From contig NC_068975.1 in NCBI RefSeq assembly GCF_016808095.1, positions 17,305,501 to 17,369,500 on the forward strand: a stretch of DNA of 64,000 nt, in the 5' to 3' direction. This DNA is from Vigna angularis (taxonomy: Eukaryota > Streptophyta > Magnoliopsida > Fabales > Fabaceae). Of this stretch, positions 46,610 through 57,815 are shown piece by piece (position 1 is the stretch's first letter; the number at the start of each line of letters is the position of its first letter). The notes beneath the pieces are model-generated. The model did no database searches and had not been told where the DNA came from. It saw only the letters and a program-made list of their open reading frames with translations. Position numbers and translations under genes: made by a program.

Positions 46610-46997
46610 TTCTCAATCTTATTAATATATTTTTTTTGTGTAGATGAAGATCAAGAGAAGGTGTTGTTGTGAGTTGTGTTGTTTTGTGTTGTTATGGTAC
46701 CTTCCTTCAACCACATACCCTCTCTCCCTCTACCACCCATTTTCATCTTTCTCTCTCTTCTTTCTCTCATCTTCTCAATCTCATCACCACCATCTTAATC
46801 TCCTCCAACCTTCAATCCTCAAAACATCACCCTTTAGGCATTAACCCAAAGGACCCTTTTTGTGAGAAACATTTCACCCTCCAAAGAAAGGTCAAACGCT
46901 GCAACTTTTCTCTATCAATCTCGCATTTTTCATCGTTTATAGGCCGGTTTCGGTTTCTGGGTTGTCTTGATATTCGAAAAAGATTCGAACTTTGAAC
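46610..46997 (+). promoter_or_regulatory. Probable core promoter and 5' leader of the ERF gene
   Basis: A TATA-like TTATTAATATATTTT lies at 46618-46632. It is followed by a strongly pyrimidine-rich leader (46700-46900, runs of CTCTCT), common in plant 5' UTRs. An upstream ATG at 46644 would open a 66-codon frame if the start site lies before it. A W-box-like GGTCAA occurs near 46889. Transcription start is inferred, not seen. Confidence 0.45.
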
Positions 46998-47621
46998 ATG
47001 GGTGGTGATGACGCCGGGAAATCCGGTTCAAGGCCGGTTTTTTTCAAAGAACAGAAATTCCGCGGCGTCCGGAAGAGACCGTGGGGCCGGTTCGCCGCCG
47101 AAATCAGAGACCCTTTGAAGAAAGCGAGGGTTTGGCTCGGAACCTTTGACTCCGCCGAGGATGCGGCGCGTGCGTACGACGCGGCGGCGAGAACCCTCCG
47201 GGGACCCAAGGCGAAGACCAACTTTCCACTCCCTCCGCCGTTATATCATCCCGATCCGTTCACTGACAACCGGTATTTCGCAGGACCAGGCGAGCCCTTT
47301 CACGATCACCGGCAGCCCACCTCCAGCGGCATGAGCAGTACCGTCGAGTCATTCAGCGGCCCACGCGCCGCCGCCACAACGGCGAACCCGGTGGCAGTCG
47401 CCCGCAGATACCCGCGAACGCCGCCGGTAGTTCCCGAGGACTGCCGCAGCGACTGTGACTCTTCGTCCTCCGTTGTGGAAGACGGCGACGGTGACAACGC
47501 TGCGTCGTCGTTTCGACGAGAACCGTTGCCGTTTGATCTCAACGTTTTACCGTTGGAGGATTCCGACGTGGCAAACGGTGGCGTGGATAATGATATGTTC
47601 TGCACCGTTCTTTGTCTCTGA
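46998..47621 (+). CDS. ERF-type AP2 transcription factor with EAR motif (group VIII-like)
   Basis: 207 aa, single exon, starting at the ATG at 46998; the preceding in-frame codon series has only TTG. An AP2/ERF DNA-binding domain spans about residues 20-77 ([49 protein letters not shown]). Ala and Asp at the two diagnostic beta-sheet positions mark the ERF rather than the DREB subfamily, so GCC-box binding is expected. The middle is Ser/Pro/Ala-rich and low in complexity. Near the C-terminus, [10 protein letters not shown] is a DLNxxP-type EAR motif that in this family recruits TOPLESS-type corepressors. Small size, one domain and C-terminal EAR fit the ERF3/4-like repressors of ethylene, jasmonate and stress signalling. 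The GC-rich coding sequence contrasts with AT-rich flanks. It looks intact and is the only convincing host gene here. Confidence 0.96.
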   Translation: MGGDDAGKSGSRPVFFKEQKFRGVRKRPWGRFAAEIRDPLKKARVWLGTFDSAEDAARAYDAAARTLRGPKAKTNFPLPPPLYHPDPFTDNRYFAGPGEPFHDHRQPTSSGMSSTVESFSGPRAAATTANPVAVARRYPRTPPVVPEDCRSDCDSSSSVVEDGDGDNAASSFRREPLPFDLNVLPLEDSDVANGGVDNDMFCTVLCL

Positions 47622-49164
47622 TGATGATGTATTGGTTCGTCGAAGGAATTATTAATTTTTTTCTTCTCTTTATTGATTTTTTTTTATCTTTCTCTTTTTC
47701 CCCTCTTTTTTTACTATGCGGAGAAAAATGAAAAAGAAAAAGAAAATTATGATTGATGATCAGTTATGAAGATTATGGTAATATGATCTTAATTTCTGTG
47801 AGTAAATATTTAAGATATTGTTTTTTTTTTCTATATTTCTTCCCTTTTAATTTATCTTTTTGTTTTAAATTATCTAATGGGTGTGGGTGATGAGAAGCCA
47901 AAGAAAGAAGTGGTAGGAGAGATAATTTACGTTGTTGGTATGGTGTGTCTCTAAGTATAATACGAGTTAAGAACAAAATTTAGTTTTCATTGATGATCAA
48001 TGATCTTTCATTACATTTAGAGGATTCATTCTATTTAAGGCTTGAATCTTTTTGCCCATCTTGAGTTTTACTATTGAATGCAATTGATAGTTAATCCAAT
48101 GCATTTTGGATCAATTGAATTTGAAAGATCTGTTTTTTATATTTTATTTGGAAGAGGGTGTTTTAAAAGAGCAACCATTGTTTCTCCAAATTTATGTATG
48201 ACTTAAATGGGTGGACAATGTAGACTGGTCACGAAAGAAGCCGTTTTTAGGGTTCTAAGGCATAGGTTTTTTCCATAACCTGATTTAGGGTTCTATAGCA
48301 ACCAAAGATATTGGGAAGAAAAACTTTGTTAGGTGGGAGAGGTAGATTGTGATAATTTCTTGTTTCTTTTTCTTACTGTGGGAGCAATGGCGATTTGAAA
48401 AAGAACAATCATGGTGCCTTCTACTACACTCAAAGATGTTTGGCAGGGTGGGTAATTTGGATTTTGGACGGTGAATGATTAGAAAGAGAGAGAGAGAGAT
48501 GCTCTCTCTTTTTCTGGATTTTTAATAACTTGTAATGACAAGTGTTAAAATTTAAAGTGTATTTTATGAGACAAGATGAAAAAGAAAAACTCAGAAGAAA
48601 ATCTAAATTGGTTTGAATAAAATAAAACAAAACTATTGAAACCAATTAGAATAATTTAGCAATTGAAAAACTTTTGTTGTCTCTTTCCCAAAGTACATGA
48701 AACGGAACTTTCAAGGTAGCCTTCACTAACCCTAACATATACATGGTAGACGAACCATTCGGGCATTCTCACCTTGGTGCACCTCACTTTGCCACTAGTT
48801 GTCTTGTTTGGTTTGTCTAGTTGTCTAGCACACCTACAAACATTATCCAAATGTGCTAAAATTGAGCACAATGAATTGCCATATGACTTCTTGTGGTTGA
48901 ATGATGACCAATAATGTAATGGTGGTTTATTGCTTTCTGCTTTCTCAATCTACACTTGTGCAAATTAAGTTTGTGAGGTTTTCTTTCTTCGTATTGAACA
49001 TAAAAATAATAAGAAACCCAAGACAGAATATTTTTGTGATGCCCATAATATTCCTTTGTTTAAATGCTTTGTGATTGTATGGCCACTAGTGTTTTGCTCT
49101 AATCTACTTTGGCAATAAAAGAAAGTGGTAAGAAATTGGTGAAAATCTTTTCATTTAATCTAAT

Positions 49165-49253
<89 letters not shown>

Positions 49254-50031
49254 AAACCAGTCTCTCAATCCCACATGCACATTGTATAGCTAGTTTATGC
49301 AAAGAAAAAGGGTTTTATTCTGATCGGCTTATTTGAATCAAAAGGGTGGGAATCAATTAGTCACAATCTTAGATTAATTAGTGGTCTCTAATCTTGGACA
49401 TTAAGTATGAGTTTGAATTTGATTTTTTTTATGAACATTAATGAAATATTTTTAATTTTAATTTAAAATTCTAATATTATTAAAATGGGTTATAAAGTGA
49501 GTGTAATTTTTGTAAGGGTTGTTATTTTTTTTTTCTTTTGAATTTTGATACATGTTCTACTTGGGGTGTATCCCAACATCTAACTCTCTTCTAACTTATT
49601 TTTTTTAAAATTGTAAGGAGTTTGTGGTTGTGATTAGGGTTTGGTAAGAGTAAAGTTGGGTTTGGACCACTTAGAAGGTTTAGGTAATTTAGTGTTGGTG
49701 TATTAGTTAGGAAGCTTGGGGAGGGGTGAAGGGAGTGTGGTCACAAAAATGGTAAATGTGTTTGTGATCATGTCATGGGCTCCATATGCATTTATTGTAA
49801 GAAGCAACACAAAATGTGGGTCTAGAAACATGCACCACACAGTATATTGACCCTTGTTACTCAAAAAGTGAAACATGAATTCTTCAAGGGTGACCATGTG
49901 TTGGACCAAATAAAAAGTGGACAGGGTGAGCCTGCAATAAAATTAATGAACAAATTAATAAAAAGGAGTTTAATAAGGGGCGGAAGAAGAAAGAAGAAAA
50001 AGAGAGATTATTTATATGTAACAAATCAAGA
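47622..50031. other. Downstream intergenic DNA
   Basis: The presumed ERF 3' UTR follows the stop (T-rich, 47640-47850). Then comes AT-rich intergenic sequence with an AG/CT microsatellite near 48483-48515 and a long (AT)n at 49168-49250. Frames at 48656-48871 (minus, Cys-rich, 71 codons) and 49847-50041 (plus) show no domain that I recognise. Confidence 0.55.
49168..49250. repeat. (AT)n microsatellite, about 83 bp
   Basis: About 41 uninterrupted AT units. Apparent reading frames of alternating Ile-Tyr on both strands come from this tract. Confidence 0.95.
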
Positions 50032-51510
50032 TGGATCTTGAATTTTGGGGCTACAACTCATATTTGTTGTTGTAAAAATTTATATACTTCTTACTTTCCT
50101 GTTTATGGTTCTCGTGTTTTATTACCTAATTTCATGCGCATAAAAGTTGAAGACATATAAAGTATTCAATTAAGTAATGAAAATAGATTAAGTTGCTTGC
50201 TAATAAAGTTCCTTTGAGTATTATTGATTCTTCATACCATTGTAGCACTTGTCACTTCTCTGAAAAAAATATATTACATTTTTCCAAATTCAAACCATTT
50301 TAGTTCACATTGTTTTGATCTTGTCCATGCTGATATTTGAGGTCCTATGATAAAATTCGTTTCACTTGGATTTACATGCTTAAATACAAATCTAATTGTG
50401 TTCAACTTATTCTTCAATTTTTCTCTTACGTTGAAAATCAATTTCAAACTACCATCAAAGTTTCCGGTTTCACAATGCAAAATAATTTGCTTTCAAAGAT
50501 TTCTTTTCTTTTTCAAATAAAGGTGTTTTACATATTTTCTTGTCTGTTGAAAGGCCTGAAAAAACAGTGTGGTGGAAAGAAAATACTTGCACATTTTAAA
50601 TGTTGTTTTCTCTCTATGTTTCAATATAATGTTCCTATATAATTTTTGGGATGATTGTATTAAAATTGTTGTTTTTCTTATAAACTGTACACCTAGTCCT
50701 AATTTGGGTAATAAATTCCCTTATATATATTATTTGATAAATTGTCTGATTTATATAGGACTTTTGGCACATTATATCATGCTTTCATCCTTCTCTCACA
50801 TAGACATAAGTTTAGCCCTAAAGCTATTCCACTAGTACAAAAATACTTTATAATGTCTGTGTTTTTTGGTTTTTGACAACAAATTTGAAACTGACTTTAT
50901 ATCGGAAGGCAAAACTTTGGTGAATGGAGGTGTAGGGTTTTCAAAGGATGTGGTACTCTATTTGAAGTGAAACTGTGGTAAACTAAATGACCATTTATTT
51001 TCGTTTGTTTTGGATTGGACGTCAGTTGTTTTCTAAACGAACATTATATATTTGCTCATATCATAGTTTCACATTGAACATGGATGTTGTTGGACGTCAT
51101 TTACTTTTGGACGTTGAACTGGATTTCTAAACGACGTATTACGGTTGAATTTATTTACAACACTGCCACCGGTCATGGTTAATGTTGGTTGTTTTGATAG
51201 TTGGACGTTGAACGTGTGACGTTATACGTTGTTTTTGTACTAGTGTTCAGTTGTTTTCATAGGATATACTCCTGGTTATAAAGCTTATAAAATGTTTGAT
51301 AAACAAGTTTTTATATCTAGAAATGTTAAGTTTTATGAATATATTTTTCCTTACAAAAATAAAGACATAGAATTTGATATCTGTGATATATTTTCTCTTG
51401 TTTTCCCAAACCTCATTCATGATATTGTCCTTGATGATAACAGTCTTGATAATCAGGTTACTGAGAATAATCTTGATGATCACAATGAATATGGTTTTCT
51501 ATTTTTATAG
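50032..51510 (+). pseudogene. Decayed Ty1/copia pol (protease to integrase), split by a mini-CACTA
   Basis: The protease start reads WILNFGATTHICC with the catalytic DSG changed to NFG, followed by YFPVYGSRVLLPN. Integrase pieces follow with several stops: YHCSTCHFSEK (zinc-binding side, 50224), FTWIYMLKYKSN and FFSYVENQFQTT (core, 50355-50450), and NFWDDCIKIVVFLINCTPSPN (50640-50700). After the insertion at 50830-51245 the text resumes with FDKQVFISRNVKFYEYIFPY and an acidic tail (51292-51510), the typical stretch between integrase and RT. No RT is seen. Orientation is plus. LTRs were not identified. Confidence 0.75.
50830..51245. mobile_element. Mini-CACTA (MITE-like), 416 bp
   Basis: Perfect 14-bp terminal inverted repeats CACTAGTACAAAAA and a 3-bp target duplication TTC (50827-50829 and 51246-51248). 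The interior has TTGGACGTC/TTGGACGTT words, related to the GACGTC repeats of the larger CACTA elements here. It has no coding capacity and interrupts the copia remnant. Confidence 0.9.
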
Positions 51511-52011
51511 TTTAGTTTCTGTTTAGTCAGGGTTTATCTTTTCCCATTTTATTTCCTTCTCATCTTTGTTGTATATGACATTTTCATATTTCAATCTATT
51601 ACTTTTCTTCCTTTTGCTCTTGTAAATTTTTTTAATACGTTCATTAATCTATCATAAAATGGTTTAAATGATCACATAATTGTTCATCTAAAAACACGAT
51701 AAGAGCTAAGGTTTTTCTACTTCTCTATGTCTGTGAAAAAGGAATACCAAACTGATCCACTCAACAATGTTCTTGTCCTAAGATATACATGTATGGTTTG
51801 GCAAGACTTAAAATTTGAGAAAACAATTAAGATTTGTTTATCGTCTGAGTTTAATTTTGTTTGAAACAACATTCTTAATTTGTACTATAAGACTTTCTAT
51901 TGTCATTAAAGCCATCTAATTAATAGCTAGAACAATACCATTTACCACTTCAGTATTCCATCTGCATTATTTATTATTATCATTTACATTGGAACTAATT
52001 ATCCCCCAAGC
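51511..52011. other. Intergenic, nothing recognised
   Basis: AT-rich sequence between the copia remnant and the hAT-type MITE; no terminal repeats, no coding. Confidence 0.55.
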
Positions 52012-52019
52012 ATTACATA

Positions 52020-52713
52020 TAGTGCTGTCAAAATGGGTTAGAACTCGCGGGCCAATTCGGTCCACCATGGTTCGAATCGAGTTGGGTTTGAAAAAATAAC
52101 TTCTTTTATGCGGACCAATTTTCAACTCGGCTCACTTAGAACCCGACTCACCGAGGTTGAACTCGTGGTGAGCCGGTTGGCTCACCAACTCATATAGTTT
52201 AATTTAATTATTTATTATTTTGTGTTTTAATATTATTAGTTAACATTTTTTTATTGTATTGTAAATGGGAATAAAGAAAAAAATGTTTCAATAGAGCAAA
52301 AAATTAAAAATTTATCTATTCAAGACTCTAATATTATAAATGGATAAGTGACACAAAATTATCAATATTATAAACTTATTTATTCGTTTTTTGGGTTTGT
52401 TTTTGGATTGCATTTGAGTTGTATGTTAATTTTTTTTTATTTTGAATGGTCTTTAAAGTTTAACATTATTTTAGAGTGAAATTATTTTAATTTGAATTAG
52501 AAAAAAATTAAATTTTTTTTGGATTTTAAAAAAACTTATAATTAAGTGAGCCAATGAGTCAACCCATTTAACCCACCAACTTGTGGTGGGTTGGGTTAGG
52601 TTCAAATTTTTTCGACTCACTAATTAATGAGTCGGGTTGGGTTGGCTCACTAAGTGGCCAACCCGTGGTGGGTCAAGCCGAGTTGGGTCGGGTAGTCTGT
52701 TTTGACAACACTA
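52020..52713. mobile_element. hAT-type MITE, 694 bp
   Basis: Termini TAGTGCTGTCAAAA and, reversed, TAGTGTTGTCAAAA, with a perfect 8-bp target duplication ATTACATA (52012-52019 and 52714-52721). Subterminal regions carry inverted, GC-richer repeats (AACTCGTGGTGAGCC near 52160 and AACCCGTGGTGGGTC near 52662) around an AT-rich core. There is no transposase. An 8-bp duplication and these ends place it in the hAT superfamily. Confidence 0.93.
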
Positions 52714-52858
52714 ATTACATACATATATAACTATATTTATATTCCTTTTTAATTAAAATTTTCTAGTCAAACATACATTTGTTTATCCATATATAGAGAC
52801 CTAAACACGTACACATGTAACATCTGAAAAATTATTATTATACAATAATTTGATTGAA

Positions 52859-53540
52859 CACTACAAAAGAATCACACATTATCGATAGGCATAAATCCGT
52901 TAATAAAATGATCATTGATAAAATTTATCGATTACAAATCTATTAGTAATTGTCTATTAGTAAATATTTGTCAGTTATTACCAACAAATTTTGGTCATTG
53001 ATAAAATATGCAATTGAGTCTCCTTATTCATCTTCCTTTTCCTCTTCTTTCTCCTTTATTTATTCATTTTCTTCCCCCTCTCCTCCTCTCCATTGTTAGA
53101 CTTCCACGTCACGATTATCACTTTAGGTCATCCTCCTCGTCCTCCACATCTAGGTCCACCACTTCCTCCTCCTCCTCCTCCTTTCTCTTTTCCTTTTGCT
53201 ATTCTTCCACCTTTTTCTTCTTCACCTCATTCTCTAACTCCAACAACCACTATCATTGACATCCTCCACCTACGAGTCACCAGTGATCATTGGCGTTATC
53301 GACACACGTTACATGAAATAATTATCATGATAAATTACCGATAAAAATATTCATCAATAATACTAGTTGTAATTTTACTAACAGACTTTGTATTAATGGA
53401 AGTTCCATCGATAAATTAAAATGTGAAATTCATCCGTCGATAAATTTGAGTTTATCGATAAATTTGAGTTTATCGACAAAATTTGAGTTTATTGATAAAA
53501 TTGTTGTCATGAGTAATTAACAAAATTCTTATAACGAAAT
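52859..53540. mobile_element. Truncated CACTA-like end with TTATCGATAAA repeats
   Basis: Begins CACTACAAAAGAATCAC at 52859. The following text repeats TTTATCGAT/ATCGATAAA (about 52880-52995 and 53400-53500), as subterminal repeats would. No matching TAGTG end was found. The CT-rich middle (53008-53235) creates Ser/Pro-rich frames that I do not accept as genes. Confidence 0.5.
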
Positions 53541-53724
53541 CTTCCTAACTGAAACATATTTTGCTTGCGTATAACACATGATCATCAAAGTTGAAAAACA
53601 ATATAAAAAAACAAGAGAAAAGCTAGTATTATTTTAAAGGTATCATACACTTCTAAAATTAAAAAAATTCACACCACCATACACTTTCATCTTTCATATA
53701 TTTATCTAATGGATATCATTTAAA

Positions 53725-54715
53725 CACTAGTGGAAAAATAGGGTATAACGTCACGCGGTCAACATCGAAGCACTCAATATCCAACGTTAAAAATGACTGG
53801 TGGCATTTTCGTAAATAAGTTCAATTGCTCCACGTCATTTACTAAAATAGTTCGTCGTCTAAAATATATTAACGTCAAACAAGGAGCATATCGACATAAT
53901 CTAAAATGTATTAACGTCAAATAAGGCTCAGATTGACGTAAAACAATGACCTTAGAATCACATAACGTCAACTTAAGAAACATCTGACGTTCAATTTAAA
54001 ATAAAAAAAATAACGAAATAGTGGTTTTCTTCCAGCAGTATTACTCCTACCCACATTTGACGTCAACCATGAAAAATATTTGACGTCAACCATGAAAAAT
54101 ATTTGACGTCAACCATGTAATCACATAACGTCCCTAAGGAAACAGTCGACGTCCAATACAAAATATTGATTTAATTAATATGACGTCAACCGTAACAAAA
54201 GAAGGACGTTGTATATTACAACTAGCAATTATTTGTTTATTTTTCATTTAAATCAACCCATAAAATATCAGTTTTATATTGGCTTAGATGTTTTGTTATT
54301 TAGTTCCTTTTTTATTATTTTTTCTTTTTCTTTTAAACCAACCATAGAACGTCGAATTCTTCTTCGCGTTTGACGTTTTATTTTCAAGAAATTATGTTTT
54401 TAATTTTTTCTTTTAAACCAACCGAAAAAACGTCCTTATACTGTGGCTTCAATGTTTTATTAAGCGGATGAAGCCACATATCAAGTCAAATTATGTGGGG
54501 ATTTGGCTTTGACGTGTTGTACTCGCGTATAACGTCAAAGTTCAACGTCCCATAACAGAATAGACAACGTTAACAATAACCTCAGTCCCTCTTTTTTTCT
54601 TTTTTTCTTTTTTCTTTTAAACCAACCAAAGAATGTTGAACTCTTTCACCAATTCGACGTTTTTTTGCGAGAAATAATTTTTTTTTCTTTTATACCAATG
54701 AATAAAACGCCATAA
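53725..54715 (+). mobile_element. CACTA element, 5' part, interrupted by another CACTA
   Basis: Begins CACTAGTGGAAAAATAGGG at 53725, followed by many ACGTCA/GACGTC words. A 24-bp unit is repeated about three times at 54056-54118 (TTTGACGTCAACCATG). It is interrupted at 54716 by the complete element ending at 57642. Related text resumes after the insertion and is duplicated at 58740-59210. No 3' end with a matching AAA duplication was found in the window. Confidence 0.6.
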
Positions 54716-55066
54716 CACTACAAGAAAATTGCGTTTTATATATAGATTATTACATATGGATTTTAATCTGTATATATTAAATATTTTACATACAGATATT
54801 ATATACGGATTTTTAATTAATTAATAATTAAAAAAACTTTAGAAAAAGCCCCGATCTTCTTCTAACTTTGAAAAAAAAACCTAACTACAACTCTCCAAAA
54901 TGAGTCCCTCACTCACTCACTGACCCTTCCTTCTTCCTTCATTTTAGATAAAAAAAACCCACAAATCCTTTCTTCTTTCTTTTTCTCAGTAGAAGAAACA
55001 CTCAGATGACTTTGTTTCCCCATCTCACACCCTTACTTCTTTCTTCTTCCTTCCCCCCTTGTAGCC

Positions 55067-55148
55067 ATGTGTTCTTCCTTTGCCATGTCTTCATTCAGAC
55101 CGCATCATCAGCCACATTCATTTTCTTCTCGAGAGCTCACCATCAACG
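55067..55148 (+). other. Possible first coding exon inside the Pack-CACTA
   Basis: The ATG at 55067 opens MCSSFAMSSFRPHHQPHSFS and runs to ACG followed by GTAAGC, a consensus splice donor. It follows a pyrimidine-rich leader (54930-55066). I do not recognise the source gene. If spliced to the kinase exon at 55949 it could form a chimeric transcript; that is inference. Confidence 0.35.
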
Positions 55149-55948
55149 GTAAGCTTTCTTTCTCTTCAAACATTCATTATCTTATTTCATATTTCTTTCC
55201 TGCCTCAGCCTATTTAACAACAAAATTCCTCTTCCACCGATTATCTTCATCTTCTTCTAGGGTTTCGTCATCCTTTCACCATTTTCTTGAAGTTTCACCG
55301 ATTAAATCCTCTTTTACTACGTTTAAAAGCTTTTCCTCCGATTGAAAATTCTTTTCCACCGTTCAATCTCGTTTTGAATCGATTAGGTGGTATTCAAAGC
55401 TCTGATTCTTCCACGGAATTCAAAAGCTAAGTATCTCTCCTTTGTGTCGTGTTTTCATTTGATTCATTATTGTGTTGACATTGTTTCACATCTCTGTTTT
55501 GATGTTTTTCTCTGATTCATGTAAGGTTGAATTTGTATTGGCTTGTTTTGTCTTAATTCTGAGTATTATATGTTAATTTTGCTCATAAACTGTTTGTTTA
55601 AATGTCTAAGAGAGCTAATATGAGATTGTTCATTCTTGATAACTTATTACTCTTCATATTAAAATGCGCTCTCTGTGTATCCTCACGCCAAAGGAATATT
55701 GTCCTCAACAAATTGGGCTTCTCCTCACTCTTTGTTCATTAAGTTTTCTCTCTCAGAACCACACAATATTTTGTACCAATCATTGCCCTTCAAATAAAAT
55801 GAAGAAAACAGGGATTTGAGTTATTAAATTTATATCTGAAGGAAAAGTATTGTATTACTATAATATTGATTAAGACTTTGATATAATTTTCTTTATATTC
55901 AAAAGTAATATTGAGTTTTCTCGTTATTTCTTCTGGTCCATATTGCAG

Positions 55949-56008
55949 GATTGTGTTGCTACAAGATGGTACAGAGCTCCAAAGCTGTATGGCTCCTTCT
56001 TTTCTAAG
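55949..56008 (+). pseudogene. Captured MAP-kinase exon (activation loop)
   Basis: Sixty bases between a TTGCAG acceptor and a GTATAT donor encode DCVATRWYRAPKLYGSFFSK. This is the kinase activation segment after the phosphorylation lip and the P+1 loop, matching TDY-class plant MAP kinases. Three differences stand out: Cys for the phosphorylated Tyr, Lys for the conserved Glu of the APE motif, and Tyr for Cys. The exon borders are kept, so it was captured as genomic DNA with introns. No other kinase domain is present, so it has no kinase activity by itself. Confidence 0.8.
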
Positions 56009-56807
56009 GTATATAATTTGGCCAAAATTTATGTAATATAGATCATTTATAGAGGCATATATGCTTGTTTTTAGTTGCAAGGCAATATTGTGATATTATT
56101 GTTGAGACTTGTTTGAGTTAATAACAATTTTGTAGACATCATTATTGAATGCTGCTGTATCATAATCTTAACTGGATTTGTTTGATTTTTATTCAAGGGT
56201 TGTTCCCCTTTAAATTTGCATCTGAGGGAGAAAATGTAATTTCATTTTGTGGTTGCAGAGTAATGTAGAACTATGAAGTTAAGTATGCAATATAAATGTT
56301 AATAAATTGATGGGAAATTTGGTTATATTTTTTAAGAAAACATTTATAGAAATATCTGAGAGTTACTTTCATTTTGTTAGAATATGCTATCTTAGTTTTA
56401 AAGTTGATTGCACGTTACATGACTGGATGGTTTGGTTACTTGTGGTTTTGGAAGGAGTTTGAATAATAGTAAGTTTATTAATGATTACTAGGTGAGTATA
56501 GTAAGTTAAATAAAATATATGCACATTTTGACGAAAACTGAAAAAAACTGAAGAATGAAAACTTAACTTTTTGACGAAAATAGTATGCTACAAAAAGTGA
56601 ATTTAGAGTACAAAATAAGGTTGAAATTATACAATATCTTAGTTAATTTTTCTAGATTTCTATCACATCATTCTTAATATATTTGTGCAATTTTATTTCA
56701 ATAAAACGATTTTAATATATCTGTATAGCTATTATTAATGTTGTAAGTTGTTGTCTTAACTAATTCTTATGTTCTTTTGTAATAGCTGCAATTGAAGCAC
56801 TGTGAAG

Positions 56808-56915
56808 ATGGTAGAGAAAGTGGAAGAGTTTAACATGAAGTGAGTGATAGAGGAATTTGAGAGGGTGACAAAGGATGCTAAGAGGTTTAGGACTGCAAAA
56901 GGAATAGAAAATTAG
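56808..56915 (+). pseudogene. Captured GH3 fragment, JAR1-like N-terminus
   Basis: The ATG at 56808 gives MVEKVEEFNMK, a TGA at 56841, then VIEEFERVTKDAKRF before the similarity ends and a stop at 56913. The spacing and residues resemble the start of JAR1-type GH3 acyl-adenylate/amide synthetases, which conjugate jasmonate to isoleucine in the intact gene. Only the first 30 or so codons are present and one is a stop, so it is non-functional. The family assignment rests on a short match and is less certain than the kinase exon. Confidence 0.5.
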
Positions 56916-57369
56916 GATAATTTATTTATTTTTAGTTCAAGACAAAAAGAAAACAAATGTTTCAGAGCATTAGCATTTTGCTGGTAGTAGGGGTGTGGAT
57001 AAAGAGGAGCAGTGGTTAGTGGAGAACCAACTCCAAGCAAAAAGTTGAAAGTAATTTTATCTTTTTTTCACAAAAAACAAAGACATGTGAATGTTGTTTG
57101 GCAAGACATGGAGTTCATGAGTAGGAGAGAGAAGTGGTGGTAGTAATTTCTTTATTTATTTCTTTGAACTCTCTTTATAGAGTATTCAAATAAAATTTTC
57201 AATGTTTTAATTATTTGATTTTCAACACAATTATATATTATAAATTCTTAACATTTATAATCTGGTAGTAATTATTTAAAATTTAATGAGATGTTTTAAT
57301 GTGTAAAAATTTTAATATTAATTATATAACTATTACAAAAAACCAATCTAATTAAATATGTTAAATATG

Positions 57370-57620
57370 TTATAAACAATAGATACATATGTATTTGTAA
57401 TTACATACGGATTTATCCGTATATAATATTCGTATGTAAATTACATACGGATTTATCTGTATGTAATATCCGTATGTAAATTACATACGGATTTATCCAT
57501 ATGTAATTTATATACGGATTTTTCCGTATATAATTTAGCTACACCTTTTTTATATACGGATTTTTGTTCGTATATAATTCGTATGTAAAATCATTTTATA
57601 TACGGATTTTGGCGGTATGT
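57370..57620. repeat. 3' subterminal repeats of the Pack-CACTA
   Basis: About ten alternating copies of TACATACGGAT and ATCCGTATGTA occur, some as immediate inverted pairs separated by TT. The 5' end has diverged copies (54740-54815). Confidence 0.85.
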
Positions 57621-57706
57621 AATAGTGATTTTTCTTGTAGTGTAAAAAAAAGAACACATAATAAAATAAGGACATCACAACTTAATACTATGACTCTAAG
57701 ACCCTA

Positions 57707-57815
57707 TTCTGATTCAGACGTCTTCCTAGAATCTTCTTCAGTAGACTCTTCATCAGAATCCTCTATTTCTGGATTGTTATTAATCTCCTTTTGATAGAGC
57801 ACATCTACTTTCTTT
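57707..57815 (-). pseudogene. Fragment of the same C-terminus as 62288-62503
   Basis: The minus strand encodes LEKKVDVLYQKEINN followed by an acidic Asp/Glu/Ser tail and a stop. It lines up with LEQKIDALYQKKNKN and its acidic tail at 62288-62400. No upstream part of the gene is preserved here. Confidence 0.6.

Larger units (their letters stand above)
54716..57642 (+). mobile_element. Pack-type CACTA element carrying host-gene fragments, 2.93 kb
   Basis: Ends CACTACAAGAAAATTGC and, reversed, CACTACAAGAAAAATCAC, with target duplication TAA (54713-54715 and 57643-57645). Subterminal repeats are TACATACGGAT/ATCCGTATGTA in both orientations (54740-54815 and 57370-57620). The interior has no transposase. 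It has a leader-like CT-rich stretch, an exon-like frame with a good splice donor (55067-55148), a MAP-kinase exon (55949-56008) and a JAR1-like start (56808-56915), all on the plus strand. This is the layout of a gene-capturing CACTA element. It is inserted in another CACTA-related element. Confidence 0.9.

Noticed and set aside
46669..46995. 108-codon frame ending just before the ERF start
   Set aside because: It has no ATG start and lies in the pyrimidine-rich leader; the ATG frame at 46644 is kept only as a possible upstream ORF.
48656..48871. 71-codon Cys-rich minus-strand frame
   Set aside because: No family recognised, no neighbours or splice context to support it.
49099..49336. Ile-Tyr repeat proteins on both strands
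   Set aside because: Direct translation of the (AT)n microsatellite.
53008..53344. Ser/Pro-rich frames of 83 codons
   Set aside because: Two frames of the same CT-rich low-complexity tract inside a CACTA-like remnant.
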